Notes: generated by a model not told the origin, from the sequence alone. DNA of 64,000 nucleotides from Streptacidiphilus jeojiense (GCF_000719095.1 NZ_JOEH01000006.1:248001-312000), one strand, 5' to 3'. Numbered from the stretch's first letter, positions 53,585 to 62,278 are shown. Made by a program: numbers and translations.

Positions 53585-55438
53585 ATGGTCGGCGATTCAT
53601 CGCCCTCCCGGTCCGCCGCCTCCCCAGCAGCGGAGGGACCGCAGGGTCACCCAAGTCCGCACGGCCCGCACTACAAGTGGATCGCACTGTCCAACACCAC
53701 CCTCGGCATGCTGATGGTGATGATCAACCAGTCGATCGTGCTGATCGCACTGCCCAACATCTTCGACGGCATCAAGCTCAACCCCCTGGACCCCCACAAC
53801 ACCAGTTACCTGCTCTGGATGATGATGGGCTTCATGGTGGTCACCGCGGTGCTGGTGGTCTCCTTCGGCCGCCTCGGCGACATGTTCGGCCGGGTCCGCA
53901 TGTACAACATGGGCTTCCTGCTGTTCACCGTCTGCTCCATCCTGCTCTCCCTCACCTGGGGCAGCGGCAGCCAGGCGGCGCTGTGGCTGATCGGCTGGCG
54001 GATCGTGCAGGGCGTCGGCGGCGCGCTGATCTTCGCCAACTCCACCGCGATCATCACCGACGCGTTCCCGGTCAACCAGCGCGGCACCGCGCTGGGCATC
54101 AACGTCATCGCTGGTATCGCCGGCGGCTTCATCGGACTGATCCTCGGTGGCGTGCTCGGCCCGGTCGGCTGGCGCTGGATCTTCCTGGTCTCGGTCCCGG
54201 TCGGCATCTTCGGCACCATCTGGGCGTACCTCAAACTCAAGGACACCGGCACCAGGCAGCCCGCCACCATCGACTGGTGGGGCAACCTCACCTTCGCGGT
54301 CGGGCTCATCTCGATCCTGGTCGGCATCACCTACGGCATCCAGCCCTACGGCGGCAGCACCACCGGATGGGGCAACCCCTGGGTGATCAGCGCACTGGTC
54401 GGCGGGCTGATCGTGATGCTGCTCTTCGTCTGGATCGAGACCCGGGTCGAGGACCCGCTGTTCCGGCTGTCGCTGTTCAAGATCCGGGCCTTCACCGCCG
54501 GCAACCTGGCCAGCCTGCTGACCGCGCTGGGGCGGGGCGGCCTGCAGTTCATCCTGATCATCTGGCTGCAGGGCATCTGGCTCCCGCTGCACGGCTACAG
54601 TTTCCAGGACACCCCGCTCTGGGCCGGCATCTACATGATCCCCATGACGGTGGGTCTGCTGGTGGCCGCGCCGATCTCCGGCATCCTCTCGGACCGCTTC
54701 GGCTCGCGGATCTTCACCGTGGCGGGTGCGCTGCTCAACGCGCTCAGCTTCGGGCTGCTGATGGTGCTCCCGGTGAACTTCCCGTACTGGGCCTTCGCCG
54801 CGATCCTGGTGCTGAACGGCCTCGGGGCCGGGCTGTTCGCCTCCCCGAACCGGGCCCAGATCATGAACGCGATCCCGGGCCGCCAGCGCGGCGTGGGCGC
54901 GGGGATGACGGCGACCTTCCAGAACGCGGCGATGGTGCTGTCGATCGGCATCTTCTTCAGCCTGATCGTGATCGGCCTGTCGCAGAACCTGCCGTCCGCG
55001 ATGTACAGCGGACTGACCGCGCAGGGCGTGCCGGCTGCCTCGGCCCACTCGATCTCACAACTGCCGCCGCTGGCCGTGCTGTTCGCGGCGTTCCTGGGCT
55101 ACAACCCGATGCAGCAGCTGCTCGGGCCGGTGCTGCACCAGATCCCGGCGGACAAGGCGAGCTACCTCACCGGCCGCAGCTTCTTCCCGCACCTGGTCAC
55201 CGGGCCGTTCCAGGACGGCCTCAGCGTGGCGTTCTGGTTCGCGCTGGCCGCCTGCCTGATCGCGGCGGCGGCGTCCGCCATCACCGGCGGCGTCAAGCCG
55301 GTGAGGGCCGGTGCCGTGCCGGTGGAGCGCGAACTCCCCTCCCCGGTCGGCGACGAGCCGGTCTCGGCGGAGGACGTGGAGGACGTGGTGGAGGACGTGG
55401 TCGACTCGCTGCGCAGCGGCGGGGGCGGCGAGAACTGA
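53585..55438 (+). CDS. DHA2 family MFS transporter, paralogue of 18387-20132
   Basis: A 617-residue 14-helix drug:H+ antiporter-2 type protein. Its core matches the transporter at 18387-20132 throughout: KWIALSNTTLGML, SFGRLGDMFGRVRMYN, ITYGIQPYGG, IIWLQGIWLPLHGY and the extended end LTGRSFFPHLVTGPF. It differs in a 30-residue Ser/Pro-rich N-terminus and an acidic C-terminal tail (SAEDVEDVVEDVVDSL). The exported compound is unknown. GGAG lies about 6 bases before the ATG. A strong bidirectional terminator follows. Confidence 0.9.
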   Translation: MVGDSSPSRSAASPAAEGPQGHPSPHGPHYKWIALSNTTLGMLMVMINQSIVLIALPNIFDGIKLNPLDPHNTSYLLWMMMGFMVVTAVLVVSFGRLGDMFGRVRMYNMGFLLFTVCSILLSLTWGSGSQAALWLIGWRIVQGVGGALIFANSTAIITDAFPVNQRGTALGINVIAGIAGGFIGLILGGVLGPVGWRWIFLVSVPVGIFGTIWAYLKLKDTGTRQPATIDWWGNLTFAVGLISILVGITYGIQPYGGSTTGWGNPWVISALVGGLIVMLLFVWIETRVEDPLFRLSLFKIRAFTAGNLASLLTALGRGGLQFILIIWLQGIWLPLHGYSFQDTPLWAGIYMIPMTVGLLVAAPISGILSDRFGSRIFTVAGALLNALSFGLLMVLPVNFPYWAFAAILVLNGLGAGLFASPNRAQIMNAIPGRQRGVGAGMTATFQNAAMVLSIGIFFSLIVIGLSQNLPSAMYSGLTAQGVPAASAHSISQLPPLAVLFAAFLGYNPMQQLLGPVLHQIPADKASYLTGRSFFPHLVTGPFQDGLSVAFWFALAACLIAAAASAITGGVKPVRAGAVPVERELPSPVGDEPVSAEDVEDVVEDVVDSLRSGGGGEN

Positions 55439-55468
55439 CGTACCGTCTGGTCTGAAGCAGGAAACAGT

Positions 55469-55511
55469 ACCGGGCCCGCCGACCGATCCGCAGCCGGCCG
55501 GCGGGCCCGGT
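55469..55511. terminator. bidirectional 13-bp stem between convergent genes
   Basis: ACCGGGCCCGCCG (55469-55481) and CGGCGGGCCCGGT (55499-55511) are perfect complements around a 17-base loop. They lie between the MFS stop and the convergent hydrolase stop. Confidence 0.85.
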
Positions 55512-55528
55512 CCGTTCAGTCCCCGCCC

Positions 55529-56368
55529 TCAGCGCTGGTGCATCTGGAAGAACTCGGTCAGCACCGGCGCGACCGCGTCCGGCTTGAGCATGTGCGTCTG
55601 GCCGGGCAGCGTGCGGTACTCGGATCCCGGTAGCACGTCGGCCAGTTGACGCATCCCGTCGCGCATCGGCTGCGGGCTCTTGCCGCCGTCCATCACCAGC
55701 GTCGGGAGTGTCGCCCCGGTCCAGCGGTCGGTCGGCAGTGGACGGCCGGATCCGGTGTCGCCGAGCACCCGCATGTCGTAGGGCAGGGTGTGCGCCACCC
55801 CCTTCAACTTCGACCAGACCGGCAGCAGTTGCATCACCAGCAGGGCGGCGGACGGTACGCCCACGGTGCGCAGGAACATCTTCACGGTGGCGCCGCGCTT
55901 GCCCGCCGCGACCAGGGCGTCCATGGTCTCGATGTAGTCGGCCGGACGCACCGGGCCGTTGGCGTCCACGGCCAGCGGGTACTCGTAGAGCGCCAGCGAG
56001 AGGAAGTCGGGCAGGACGTTCGCCGCCTCCAGGGCCACGGCCGCGCCCGAGGAGATCCCGTACAGATGGGCGCTGCCCCCGGCCGCCTCCAGAACCGCGG
56101 CCAGGTCCTCGACCTCGCGCTCGACCGCGTAGGGCAGCGTGTTGCCGCTCTCGCCGCGGCCGCGCCGGTCGTAGGTGTAGACGGTGAAGTGCCGGGCGAG
56201 CGCGGCGGCCAGCGGACGGGCCGGCCCGGACGCGCGGTAGCAGAGGGCGCCGTCGACCAGGATCACGGCCGGGCCGCTCCCGATCCGCTCGTAGGCGATG
56301 GCGGTGCCGTCCTTGGAGGTGGCGAAAGCGGTCGGGGTGGGGGCGGTGGTCGGAGCGGTGGAGGTCAT
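55529..56368 (-). CDS. alpha/beta hydrolase
   Basis: A 279-residue alpha/beta hydrolase. The nucleophile elbow is YGISSGAAVAL (Ser in G-I-S-S-G), RRGRGESGNTLPYAVEREVEDLAAVL precedes it, and LPTLVMDGGKSPQPM and LPGQTHMLKPDAVAPVL carry the expected acid and His. The substrate is unknown. It is the last gene of an ArsR-SRPBCC-hydrolase operon, and its ATG overlaps the SRPBCC stop by 4 bases. Confidence 0.88.
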   Translation of the reverse strand: MTSTAPTTAPTPTAFATSKDGTAIAYERIGSGPAVILVDGALCYRASGPARPLAAALARHFTVYTYDRRGRGESGNTLPYAVEREVEDLAAVLEAAGGSAHLYGISSGAAVALEAANVLPDFLSLALYEYPLAVDANGPVRPADYIETMDALVAAGKRGATVKMFLRTVGVPSAALLVMQLLPVWSKLKGVAHTLPYDMRVLGDTGSGRPLPTDRWTGATLPTLVMDGGKSPQPMRDGMRQLADVLPGSEYRTLPGQTHMLKPDAVAPVLTEFFQMHQR

Positions 56369-57153
56369 GATGACTCCCTGGGGACGGTCGGGTCGTTGAG
56401 GGTGTCGAGCCAGGAGCGCCACTCGGCGGTGGTCCGGTCCAGGTCGGCGGCGGGGTCGAACAGGTGGTGCGCCAGCATCACGCCGTTCTCGGGGAACAGG
56501 AGCAGGAAACGGAACAGGCCCGCGTCGGTGCGCACCGCGAGGGCGGCGGGCTCGGCGTGGTAGACGGTGCCGGAGGCGAGGGCGGCCAGGGCCGGTGACG
56601 TCGTACGCACAGCGGTGCCGGTGCCGGGGTGCACCTCGCGCCCCGCACCCAGGCCGAGTTCCTGGAGGAGCCGCGTCCGGGCGTCGGCCCAGCGCAGGCC
56701 CGGCGCGCCGAAGAGGGTGAGCGGGCGGGCGGTGCGGCCCGCGAAGTGGGTGAGCTGCTCGACCAGGGTGCGGAAGAACAGGGCGATGCCCTGGCCCATG
56801 GCCTCGAACTCGCCCTCCCAGTCGTCGCCGGGCAGGAATCCGCTGGTCGACAGGCGCAGCACGGTGCTCCCGCTGTCCCGTCCCTCGATCAGGAACTCGT
56901 AGGCGATGAAGCGGCCGTCGGGCCCGGTCCCGCTGCGGTGCTCCAGGAGCTTCAGCGGATCCCAGCCGGTCACCGTCGAGTCCAGCGGCCCGCGCCTGGC
57001 GTGGGTGCGGATCAGGCCGCCCGGTCCGGCCTCGACCTCGTTGCTCCCCATGAACCAGGAGTCCATCCCCGGACCGGTGGCGATGGCCTCCCACACCTGC
57101 TCGGGTTCGGCGGGGACCTCGGCCTCGTGGCGGATCACATAGTCATGACCCAT
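56365..57153 (-). CDS. SRPBCC / AHSA1-domain protein
   Basis: A 262-residue START-like (SRPBCC) protein. The first 140 residues form an AHSA1-type domain (YVIRHEAEVPAEPEQVWEAIATGPGMDSWF, GFLPGDDWEGEFEAMGQGIALFFRTL), and a second, less typical lobe follows. These folds bind hydrophobic ligands in a deep pocket. Pairing of an ArsR regulator with an SRPBCC gene is common and may couple ligand sensing to gene control. It starts two bases after the ArsR stop. Confidence 0.88.
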   Translation of the reverse strand: MGHDYVIRHEAEVPAEPEQVWEAIATGPGMDSWFMGSNEVEAGPGGLIRTHARRGPLDSTVTGWDPLKLLEHRSGTGPDGRFIAYEFLIEGRDSGSTVLRLSTSGFLPGDDWEGEFEAMGQGIALFFRTLVEQLTHFAGRTARPLTLFGAPGLRWADARTRLLQELGLGAGREVHPGTGTAVRTTSPALAALASGTVYHAEPAALAVRTDAGLFRFLLLFPENGVMLAHHLFDPAADLDRTTAEWRSWLDTLNDPTVPRESS

Positions 57154-57155
57154 GG

Positions 57156-57755
57156 TCAGGCCTCTTCCGCGGGTTGGCGGTCGGCGCTGGGATGGACGGC
57201 GACCACGAAGCGGTGGCTGCGACCGCCCGGAGCCTTCTCGTCGTGGTACCTGCCGACCAGTGCGGTGACCGCACCGGAGAGCTCCTCGGCGAAGGCGGCC
57301 CGGTCGGCGGCGCTGGCGAAGCGCACCTCGGTGTCGATGGCGAAGGTCGCCAGCGGCTTGCCGGCCCGGGAGGCGCCGGTGAGCAGTTCACCCACCTCGC
57401 GCACCATCCGCGCGGCGAGTGCCAGCAGCCAGCGTGCGGAGAGCCGGTCGGGAGCGCGGTCGGGATCGGGCCGCATCACGGCTAGCGCCTGGGGCGAGAT
57501 GACATAGGAGGCGGCGGTGGCCCGCAGCATCCGCTCGGTGACATTGCCCTTGCGGCGCTCCTCGACCAGCTCCACCAGCCCGTGCAGCTCCAGTTCGCGC
57601 AGGTGGTAGTTGACCTTCTGCCGGGCCAGCCCCACCCGGGCGGCCAGCATCGTCGCCGAGGCCGGCTCGGCGAGCTCGGCCAGCAGACGGCTCCTGATCG
57701 GATCGAGTGACGACGCCGCTGCCGCGGCGTCGTCGATCACGGCTACATCAAGCAT
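57156..57755 (-). CDS. ArsR family regulator, first gene of the SRPBCC operon
   Basis: A 199-residue winged-helix regulator (SLDPIRSRLLAELAEPASATMLAARVGLARQKVNYHLRELELHGLVELVEERRKGN, residues 16-70) with a C-terminal helical part. No metal-binding Cys is seen. It probably controls its own operon. A good promoter (57762-57790) would start transcription at or within a base of the ATG at 57755, so translation is probably leaderless. Confidence 0.88.
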   Translation of the reverse strand: MLDVAVIDDAAAAASSLDPIRSRLLAELAEPASATMLAARVGLARQKVNYHLRELELHGLVELVEERRKGNVTERMLRATAASYVISPQALAVMRPDPDRAPDRLSARWLLALAARMVREVGELLTGASRAGKPLATFAIDTEVRFASAADRAAFAEELSGAVTALVGRYHDEKAPGGRSHRFVVAVHPSADRQPAEEA

Positions 57756-57761
57756 GCTTCC

Positions 57762-57790
57762 AGGATCTCGCCGACAATTATTTCTGTCAA
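57762..57790 (-). promoter_or_regulatory. promoter of the ArsR-SRPBCC-hydrolase operon
   Basis: Minus strand TTGACA (57790-57785), 17 bases, GATCCT (57767-57762). The -10 ends 6 bases before the ATG, implying a leaderless mRNA. A GACA/TGTC inverted repeat (57773-57788) overlaps it and could bind the ArsR protein. Confidence 0.5.
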
Positions 57791-57877
57791 GACAAGTGGA
57801 AGTGTCGGGTGCCGGCCGGTGCGGGCTGTCAGCCTGTCGGGACCCGGTGTCGGGTCAGGTGCCGCGCCGGGTTGTCG

Positions 57878-58708
57878 CTATCCGCGCTCGGCGATCAGGA
57901 ACCCCTCGCTGCCGGCGGGTGCGGGGCGGCCGTAGGCCTGCTCCAGTTCGGCCTTGCCGTGGACGGTCACCTGCCAGCCGTGCCGGGGGAGCCAGTCGGC
58001 CGCGGGTTCGCCGAGGCCGCCCTTCCAGAGGCCGGCCAGGGCCTGCAGGCGCTGGTCGGCACCGTTCTCGGCGACCATCCGCTTCGGGTCCCGGCCCTCG
58101 GTGAGCGAGAGCAGACTGCCCGCGGCGGAGAGCCCGGTCAGCGTGGAGAGCAGGGACGTGGCCTGGTCCGTCTCCAGGTAGACCAGCAGTCCCTCGACCA
58201 GCCAGGCGGTGCGCGCCGCCGGGTCGAATCCGGCCTCCCGGAGCGCCGCGCCCCAGTCCTCCCGCAGGTCGGCGGTCAGCACGGAGCGCTCGCAGGTCGG
58301 TACGGCGCCCTCCTCGCGCAGCACCCGCTCCTTGAACGCGACCACCGGAGGCAGGTCGAGCTCGAACACCCGGGTGCCCTCGGGCCAGGTCAGCCGGAAC
58401 GCCCGGGTGTCCAACCCCGCCGCCAGCAGCACGACCTGACGGCATCCGGCTGCGGTCGCCCGCAGCAGGTAGTCGTCGAAGAACCGGGTCCGCAGCACGA
58501 TCCGCGCGGCCAGCGCGGCCCCGCCCGCGCTGCGCTCCCTCGGCGCCGCGTGCTCCGCCTGCGACCGCGCCCCGGTCGCGGCCCGTACGAACGCCTTGGC
58601 GTAGGGATCCGCGAACAGCCGATCCTCCCGCCGACTCTCGGCCGCTCGTACCCGAGCGACCCCGACTGCGGTCCGCTGCACCCCGTCGGGCAACAACTGG
58701 TTCCCCAC
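57878..58708 (-). CDS. putative SAM-dependent methyltransferase, LCMT/TIGR00027 type
   Basis: A 276-residue methyltransferase of the leucine-carboxyl-methyltransferase-like family common in actinobacteria. It has the N-terminal AVGVARVRAAESRREDRLFADPYA block, AARIVLRTRFFDDYLL, VVLLAAGLDTRAFRL (SAM site), FELDLPPVV and AWLVEGLLVYLE. The acceptor is unknown; some relatives act on polyketides. The GTG start is well supported by GGAGGAGG eight bases upstream. It stands alone between the ArsR operon and the gene-poor gap. Confidence 0.9.
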   Translation of the reverse strand: MGNQLLPDGVQRTAVGVARVRAAESRREDRLFADPYAKAFVRAATGARSQAEHAAPRERSAGGAALAARIVLRTRFFDDYLLRATAAGCRQVVLLAAGLDTRAFRLTWPEGTRVFELDLPPVVAFKERVLREEGAVPTCERSVLTADLREDWGAALREAGFDPAARTAWLVEGLLVYLETDQATSLLSTLTGLSAAGSLLSLTEGRDPKRMVAENGADQRLQALAGLWKGGLGEPAADWLPRHGWQVTVHGKAELEQAYGRPAPAGSEGFLIAERG

Positions 58709-58841
58709 GACAACCTCCTCCTCGGCGGACCCGGGCGCCCCCGCACCGGTCCGCGCGTGACGTTACACCTGGTTGCTGAGGGTGCTCGGGGGTGGGGGAG
58801 GCGGGGCGCCGTCGTCGGTGTGGTGGGGTTCGTCTGGCGGC

Positions 58842-58958
58842 CGAGCCCCCGTCCCGCTGCCGTATCTGACGTGCGTGTTCGCTCCCGCTGACTGTGCGTC
58901 GCCTCCGTGGGGCACGGGGGTCGGTCCCGGGCTGGGGTGGCTCGCTGTCGCTCGCGGC
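58842..58958 (+). repeat. dispersed intergenic repeat, copy B
   Basis: It aligns without gaps over 117 bases to the minus strand of 35551-35667 (about 72% identity by hand count). The shared anchors keep identical distances of 19, 24 and 18 bases between them. A shorter stretch GTCTGGCGG upstream also matches copy A after a small gap. Confidence 0.75.
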
Positions 58959-59065
58959 CAACTGCGCGGAGGGGGAGGGTGGTGGGGCGGGCGTTGCCGG
59001 GTGGCGGGTCGGTGTCCTTTCGGGCGGGGGTCTGGGGAAACGTTCCTGCGTGGCGCCTTCCGCTG

Positions 59066-59175
59066 AACCGGGGTCACTTTTGGTACGTCGGGTCATTCTT
59101 GGTACGGGCATGTGCGGATGAATCGGACATAGCGGCAAGGTCAAGTGACACCTTGTCCCGAAAGTGACCCCGGTT
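59066..59175. mobile_element. possible insertion-sequence end or MITE-like remnant
   Basis: A perfect 15-base inverted repeat, AACCGGGGTCACTTT (59066-59080) and AAAGTGACCCCGGTT (59161-59175), bounds 110 bases. Inside, GGGTCACTTTTGGTACG (59071-59087) and GGGTCATTCTTGGTACG (59090-59106) form a direct repeat with 15 of 17 matches, and further inverted relatives (CAAGTGACACC) lie near the right arm. Multiple subterminal repeats are typical of IS21-like ends. No transposase is present. Confidence 0.45.
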
Positions 59176-59280
59176 TGCCCTGGTCACCCGGGGCCCAGAT
59201 CGGCGCACGCGCCCCAGCTCAGCCCCGCGCCCCCGCCGCACGCTCCGCGCCGGGCCCAGGCACCCCCCGCTCCTGTTGCC

Positions 59281-59315
59281 GGCGCGAAGCGCCTTCTTTC
59301 CGGGCGTGAGCCCGG
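59281..59315. terminator. double hairpin downstream of the L,D-transpeptidase gene
   Basis: GGCGC-GAA-GCGCC followed by TTCTTT, and CCGGGC-GTGA-GCCCGG, lie 68-102 bases past the stop of the leftward gene. The T tract follows the first hairpin on the plus strand, so the minus-strand use is less certain. Confidence 0.45.
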
Positions 59316-59382
59316 GAGACGGTGGGTCAGGTCGGGGCACGGGTGTTGCCGTTGCAAGCGTGGGGCGTCCACCGACGCGACG

Positions 59383-60387
59383 TCATGCCGCCTTGGTGGT
59401 CTGGGCTCCCGTTGTGCTGCCGGCGACCCACTGGGCCCAGGTGAGGTTGAAGGCGGCGTAGCCGTTGTCGGCGTCGGCCTTGCCGCGGGGGGAGCCGGTG
59501 ATGGTGACCGGGTCGCCCTGCTTGGAGTAGTCGTAGAACCAGATGGCGTCCGCCAGGGAGAGGTGCACGCAACCGTGGGAGCCGAAGCTGTGGCCCGGGT
59601 GCGGGTCGGCGCCGGAGTAGTGGAGGTAGGTGCCGGAGTAGCTGATGTGGACGTCCCAGGGGAGGTTCTCGTCGTAGAAGTCGGGGCTGTTCTTGTTGCA
59701 GGTGATGCCGGCGCTGCAGGAGGTCATGTGGACGGTCTTGGACTTGTCGATGACCGCCATGGTGCCGTCCCAGGTGGGGAAGCTGGAGCTGCCGGCGTCG
59801 ATGGACATCTTCCGGACGACCTTGCCGGCGTTGGTGACCTGCATGGAGTGCCCGGTCACCGAGACGGTGGTCTCGACGTCGGCGCCGACGGTGAAGCTGT
59901 GGGTGTAGGCATGGGCGCCGAAGTCGCCGTTGCCGTCCGGTACTCCGGTGAAGTCGGCCTTCACGGTGACGGTGGTCCCGGACTTCCAGAAGGTCTGCGG
60001 ACGCCAGTCGACCCGGCGGTTGCTGAACCAGTGCCAGGCGCCGGTGACCGGGGTGGAGGTGGTGACGCTGAGATGCTGCTCGATGGCCTTGCGCGCGGAG
60101 TCGGCGACCGGCTTGGTGAAGACGATCGAGATCGGCATGGCCACGCCGACGGTGGCGCCGGCGGCCGGGGTGATCGAGTCCAGCAGCATGGGCGGACCGG
60201 AGGGGGACGGACTGGCGCTCGGGCTGGGGCTCGCGCTCGCCGGTGAACTGCCGCTGGCTGCACCGCTCCTGCTGCCGCTGGAGCCGGCGGACTGCGCCTG
60301 CGGCGACTTGCTGGTGCAGGCGGCGGCGCCTACCAGAACCACGCCCGCCAGCAGGATGATGCCTGTACCGTTCCTGGTTCGACCCAC
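59383..60387 (-). CDS. L,D-transpeptidase lipoprotein (YkuD)
   Basis: A 334-residue lipoprotein. The signal ends in a lipobox VGAAAC with Cys24, followed by a Ser/Pro-rich tether (about 28-65). Ig-like domains (about 67-180) precede the YkuD catalytic domain with HGSxGxHGxx-type SFGSHGCVHLSLADAIWFYDY, where Cys273 is the nucleophile. It forms 3-3 cross-links in peptidoglycan or anchors wall proteins, at the outer face of the membrane. The GTG start follows GGAG by 7 bases. It lies downstream of the phosphatase gene on the same strand, with 130 bases between. Confidence 0.93.
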   Translation of the reverse strand: MGRTRNGTGIILLAGVVLVGAAACTSKSPQAQSAGSSGSRSGAASGSSPASASPSPSASPSPSGPPMLLDSITPAAGATVGVAMPISIVFTKPVADSARKAIEQHLSVTTSTPVTGAWHWFSNRRVDWRPQTFWKSGTTVTVKADFTGVPDGNGDFGAHAYTHSFTVGADVETTVSVTGHSMQVTNAGKVVRKMSIDAGSSSFPTWDGTMAVIDKSKTVHMTSCSAGITCNKNSPDFYDENLPWDVHISYSGTYLHYSGADPHPGHSFGSHGCVHLSLADAIWFYDYSKQGDPVTITGSPRGKADADNGYAAFNLTWAQWVAGSTTGAQTTKAA

Positions 60388-60517
60388 GTGCCTGCTCCGC
60401 TCACGTATCGTCAGATCGTCGGGTTCTCGGCATGCTGGATGACGCCGGGGCAGGCCCCGGTGGTTCCGGGCGCGGCCGGCGTCGGCTGTTGACCGACTGT
60501 CTTCCCGGATCCGGGCG

Positions 60518-62278
60518 TTATGAACATGAACGCCGTTGGAGCAGGAAGACGGCGACGTCGTCGGCGCGGGGGTGCTGCGCCTGGCAGGGGCGGACCAGGT
60601 GGTCGGCGAGGCGTTCGAGCCGTTCGGGGGCCGGGGAGTCGGCCTCGTCGCGGGCCTCGTCGCGGGTCCAGTCGGTGACCGTGGCCAGCAGGCGGTCCAG
60701 TGAGGTGTCGATGGACTCGCCGCGGCATTCGATCAGGCCGTCGGTGTAGAGCAGCAGGGTCTCGCCGGGGGCCAGCACGGTGACCGTCTCGGGGTAGAGC
60801 GCCTGCGGGTCCACGCCGAGCGGCGGGCCGCCGGGGAGGTCCAGTTCGACGGCGGTGCCGGGGTCGGTCATGCCGGTGTCGGTCATGCCCGCGCCGGACA
60901 CGCCTGTGCCGGACGCGCCCGCGCCGATCCGGACCGGTAGTGGGTGTCCCGCTCTCGCGGCCTCGATCACTCCGGTGGCCGGGTCCAGGGAGAGGTAGCA
61001 GCAGGTGGCGAAGAGGTCGGTGTCCAGGTCGGCGAGCAGCCGGCCGGTGCGGGCCAGTACCGCGCCGGGGGTGTGGCCCTCGGCGGCGTAGGCGCGCAGT
61101 GCGATTCGCAGCTGGCCCATCACGGCGGACGCCTCGACGCTGTGGCCCTGGACGTCGCCGACGACCACGCCGACCCGGCCGTCCGGGAGCGGCAGCACGT
61201 CGTACCAGTCGCCGCCGACGGCCATCCCGGTGGTGCCGGGGAGGTAGCGGACGGCGGTGTCGTGGCCGGCGACGGAGGGGACGCCGCGGGGCAGCATGGC
61301 GCGCTGCAGCTCGGCGGCCCACTGGTGCTCGCGGTCGAAGAGCCTGGCCCGGGCCAGCGCGTGGGCGAGGATGCCGGCGACGGCGGTGAACAGGGTCCGC
61401 TGCCCGTTGTCGAAGGTCCTGGCGCCGGCGAAGTCGAAGAGGCAGGCGCCGCGTCCGTCGTCGGTGCCGGTGAGCGGGAGCACGGCCCAGGAGCGGACCA
61501 CGGAGGGCCCGCCGTCGTCGGGGGGAACGGCCGCGCCCTCCAGGAAGAGCGGCTGGTCGTCCCGGACCGCCCGCTGCATCGCCTCGGTGGCCGCCCGGCC
61601 GACGACGGCGCAGGGGTGCTCCGGGTTGTGCGCGTCGGCCTCGATGAGGAGGTGGTCGGCGTTGAGCGCCGGGCGGGCGATGTCCGTCATCACCCGGGTG
61701 ACATCTGCGACGCTGGCCGCCTTGGACAGCGCCCGGGTGAGGGTGAGCATGATGGAGTCGGCGGAGCTCGCGGCGGGGTCGCCGCCGCGCCGGGGCAGGG
61801 CGCCGCGGAACCAGGGGGCGCGGGGTCGGACCACGGGGGTGGGGGCGAGCGGGCGGCCCGGCTCGCGGCCCTCGTCGGTGCGGTCCAGCAGCAGCCCGGT
61901 GACCCGGTGCGGACGCCCGTCCGGACCGAGCAGCACCTCGCCGCGCTCCTCCAGCTGCCGGACGCTGCCGTCGGCGTGGACGACCTCGTAGCGGTTGCGG
62001 TAGCTGCCGCCGCGCTCGATGGCCTCGGCGGTGGCGGCGGCGAGCCGGGTGGCGTCGTCCGGGTGCAGGGCGGCGAAGAACGCCTCGGCACGGCCCTCGA
62101 AGTCTTCGGGGGCCGTGCCGACCATCCGGCAGGCGGCGTCGTCCCAGAGGATGTCTCCGGTGACCAGGTCCCACTCGTAGGCGCCGGCGCGGGCGGCGCG
62201 GGCGGCTGCGGCGAGACGGGGTTCGGTCGGGTCGACGGCCGCCCGCTGCTGGGGCGCCTGCTGGGGCTGGGACTCCAT
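60518..62278 (-). CDS. PAS-GAF-SpoIIE (PP2C) phosphatase
   Basis: A 586-residue signalling phosphatase with a PAS fold at about 25-135 (AYEWDLVTGDILWDD), a GAF domain at about 176-312, and a SpoIIE/RsbU-type PP2C domain at about 338-582. The PP2C domain has GGDWYD (Asp357), VVGDVQGHSVEASAVM (Asp375), TDGLIE and RADDVAVFLL metal ligands. It would dephosphorylate an anti-sigma-factor antagonist in response to a sensed signal. A Gly/Thr/Asp repeat-like stretch (GTGVSGAGMTDTGMTDPGT) interrupts the catalytic domain near residue 460 and may be a loop. No partner antagonist or kinase gene lies in the window. Confidence 0.92.
   Translation of the reverse strand: MESQPQQAPQQRAAVDPTEPRLAAAARAARAGAYEWDLVTGDILWDDAACRMVGTAPEDFEGRAEAFFAALHPDDATRLAAATAEAIERGGSYRNRYEVVHADGSVRQLEERGEVLLGPDGRPHRVTGLLLDRTDEGREPGRPLAPTPVVRPRAPWFRGALPRRGGDPAASSADSIMLTLTRALSKAASVADVTRVMTDIARPALNADHLLIEADAHNPEHPCAVVGRAATEAMQRAVRDDQPLFLEGAAVPPDDGGPSVVRSWAVLPLTGTDDGRGACLFDFAGARTFDNGQRTLFTAVAGILAHALARARLFDREHQWAAELQRAMLPRGVPSVAGHDTAVRYLPGTTGMAVGGDWYDVLPLPDGRVGVVVGDVQGHSVEASAVMGQLRIALRAYAAEGHTPGAVLARTGRLLADLDTDLFATCCYLSLDPATGVIEAARAGHPLPVRIGAGASGTGVSGAGMTDTGMTDPGTAVELDLPGGPPLGVDPQALYPETVTVLAPGETLLLYTDGLIECRGESIDTSLDRLLATVTDWTRDEARDEADSPAPERLERLADHLVRPCQAQHPRADDVAVFLLQRRSCS

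Larger units (their letters stand above)
58709..59382. other. 674-base gene-free gap with repeat copy B and an IS-end-like block
   Basis: No credible gene lies here. Several open frames of 75-105 codons exist but lack ribosome sites and have Pro/Arg-rich shadow composition. The gap contains dispersed repeat copy B (58842-58958), the inverted-repeat block at 59066-59175 and hairpins near 59281-59315. It may be a former insertion site. Confidence 0.6.

Noticed and set aside
58763..59167. Short genes of 75-105 codons in the gap
   Set aside because: They have no ribosome sites or conserved domains. The similarity of one frame to a frame at 35339-35602 is explained by the DNA repeat, and its differences are not codon-like.
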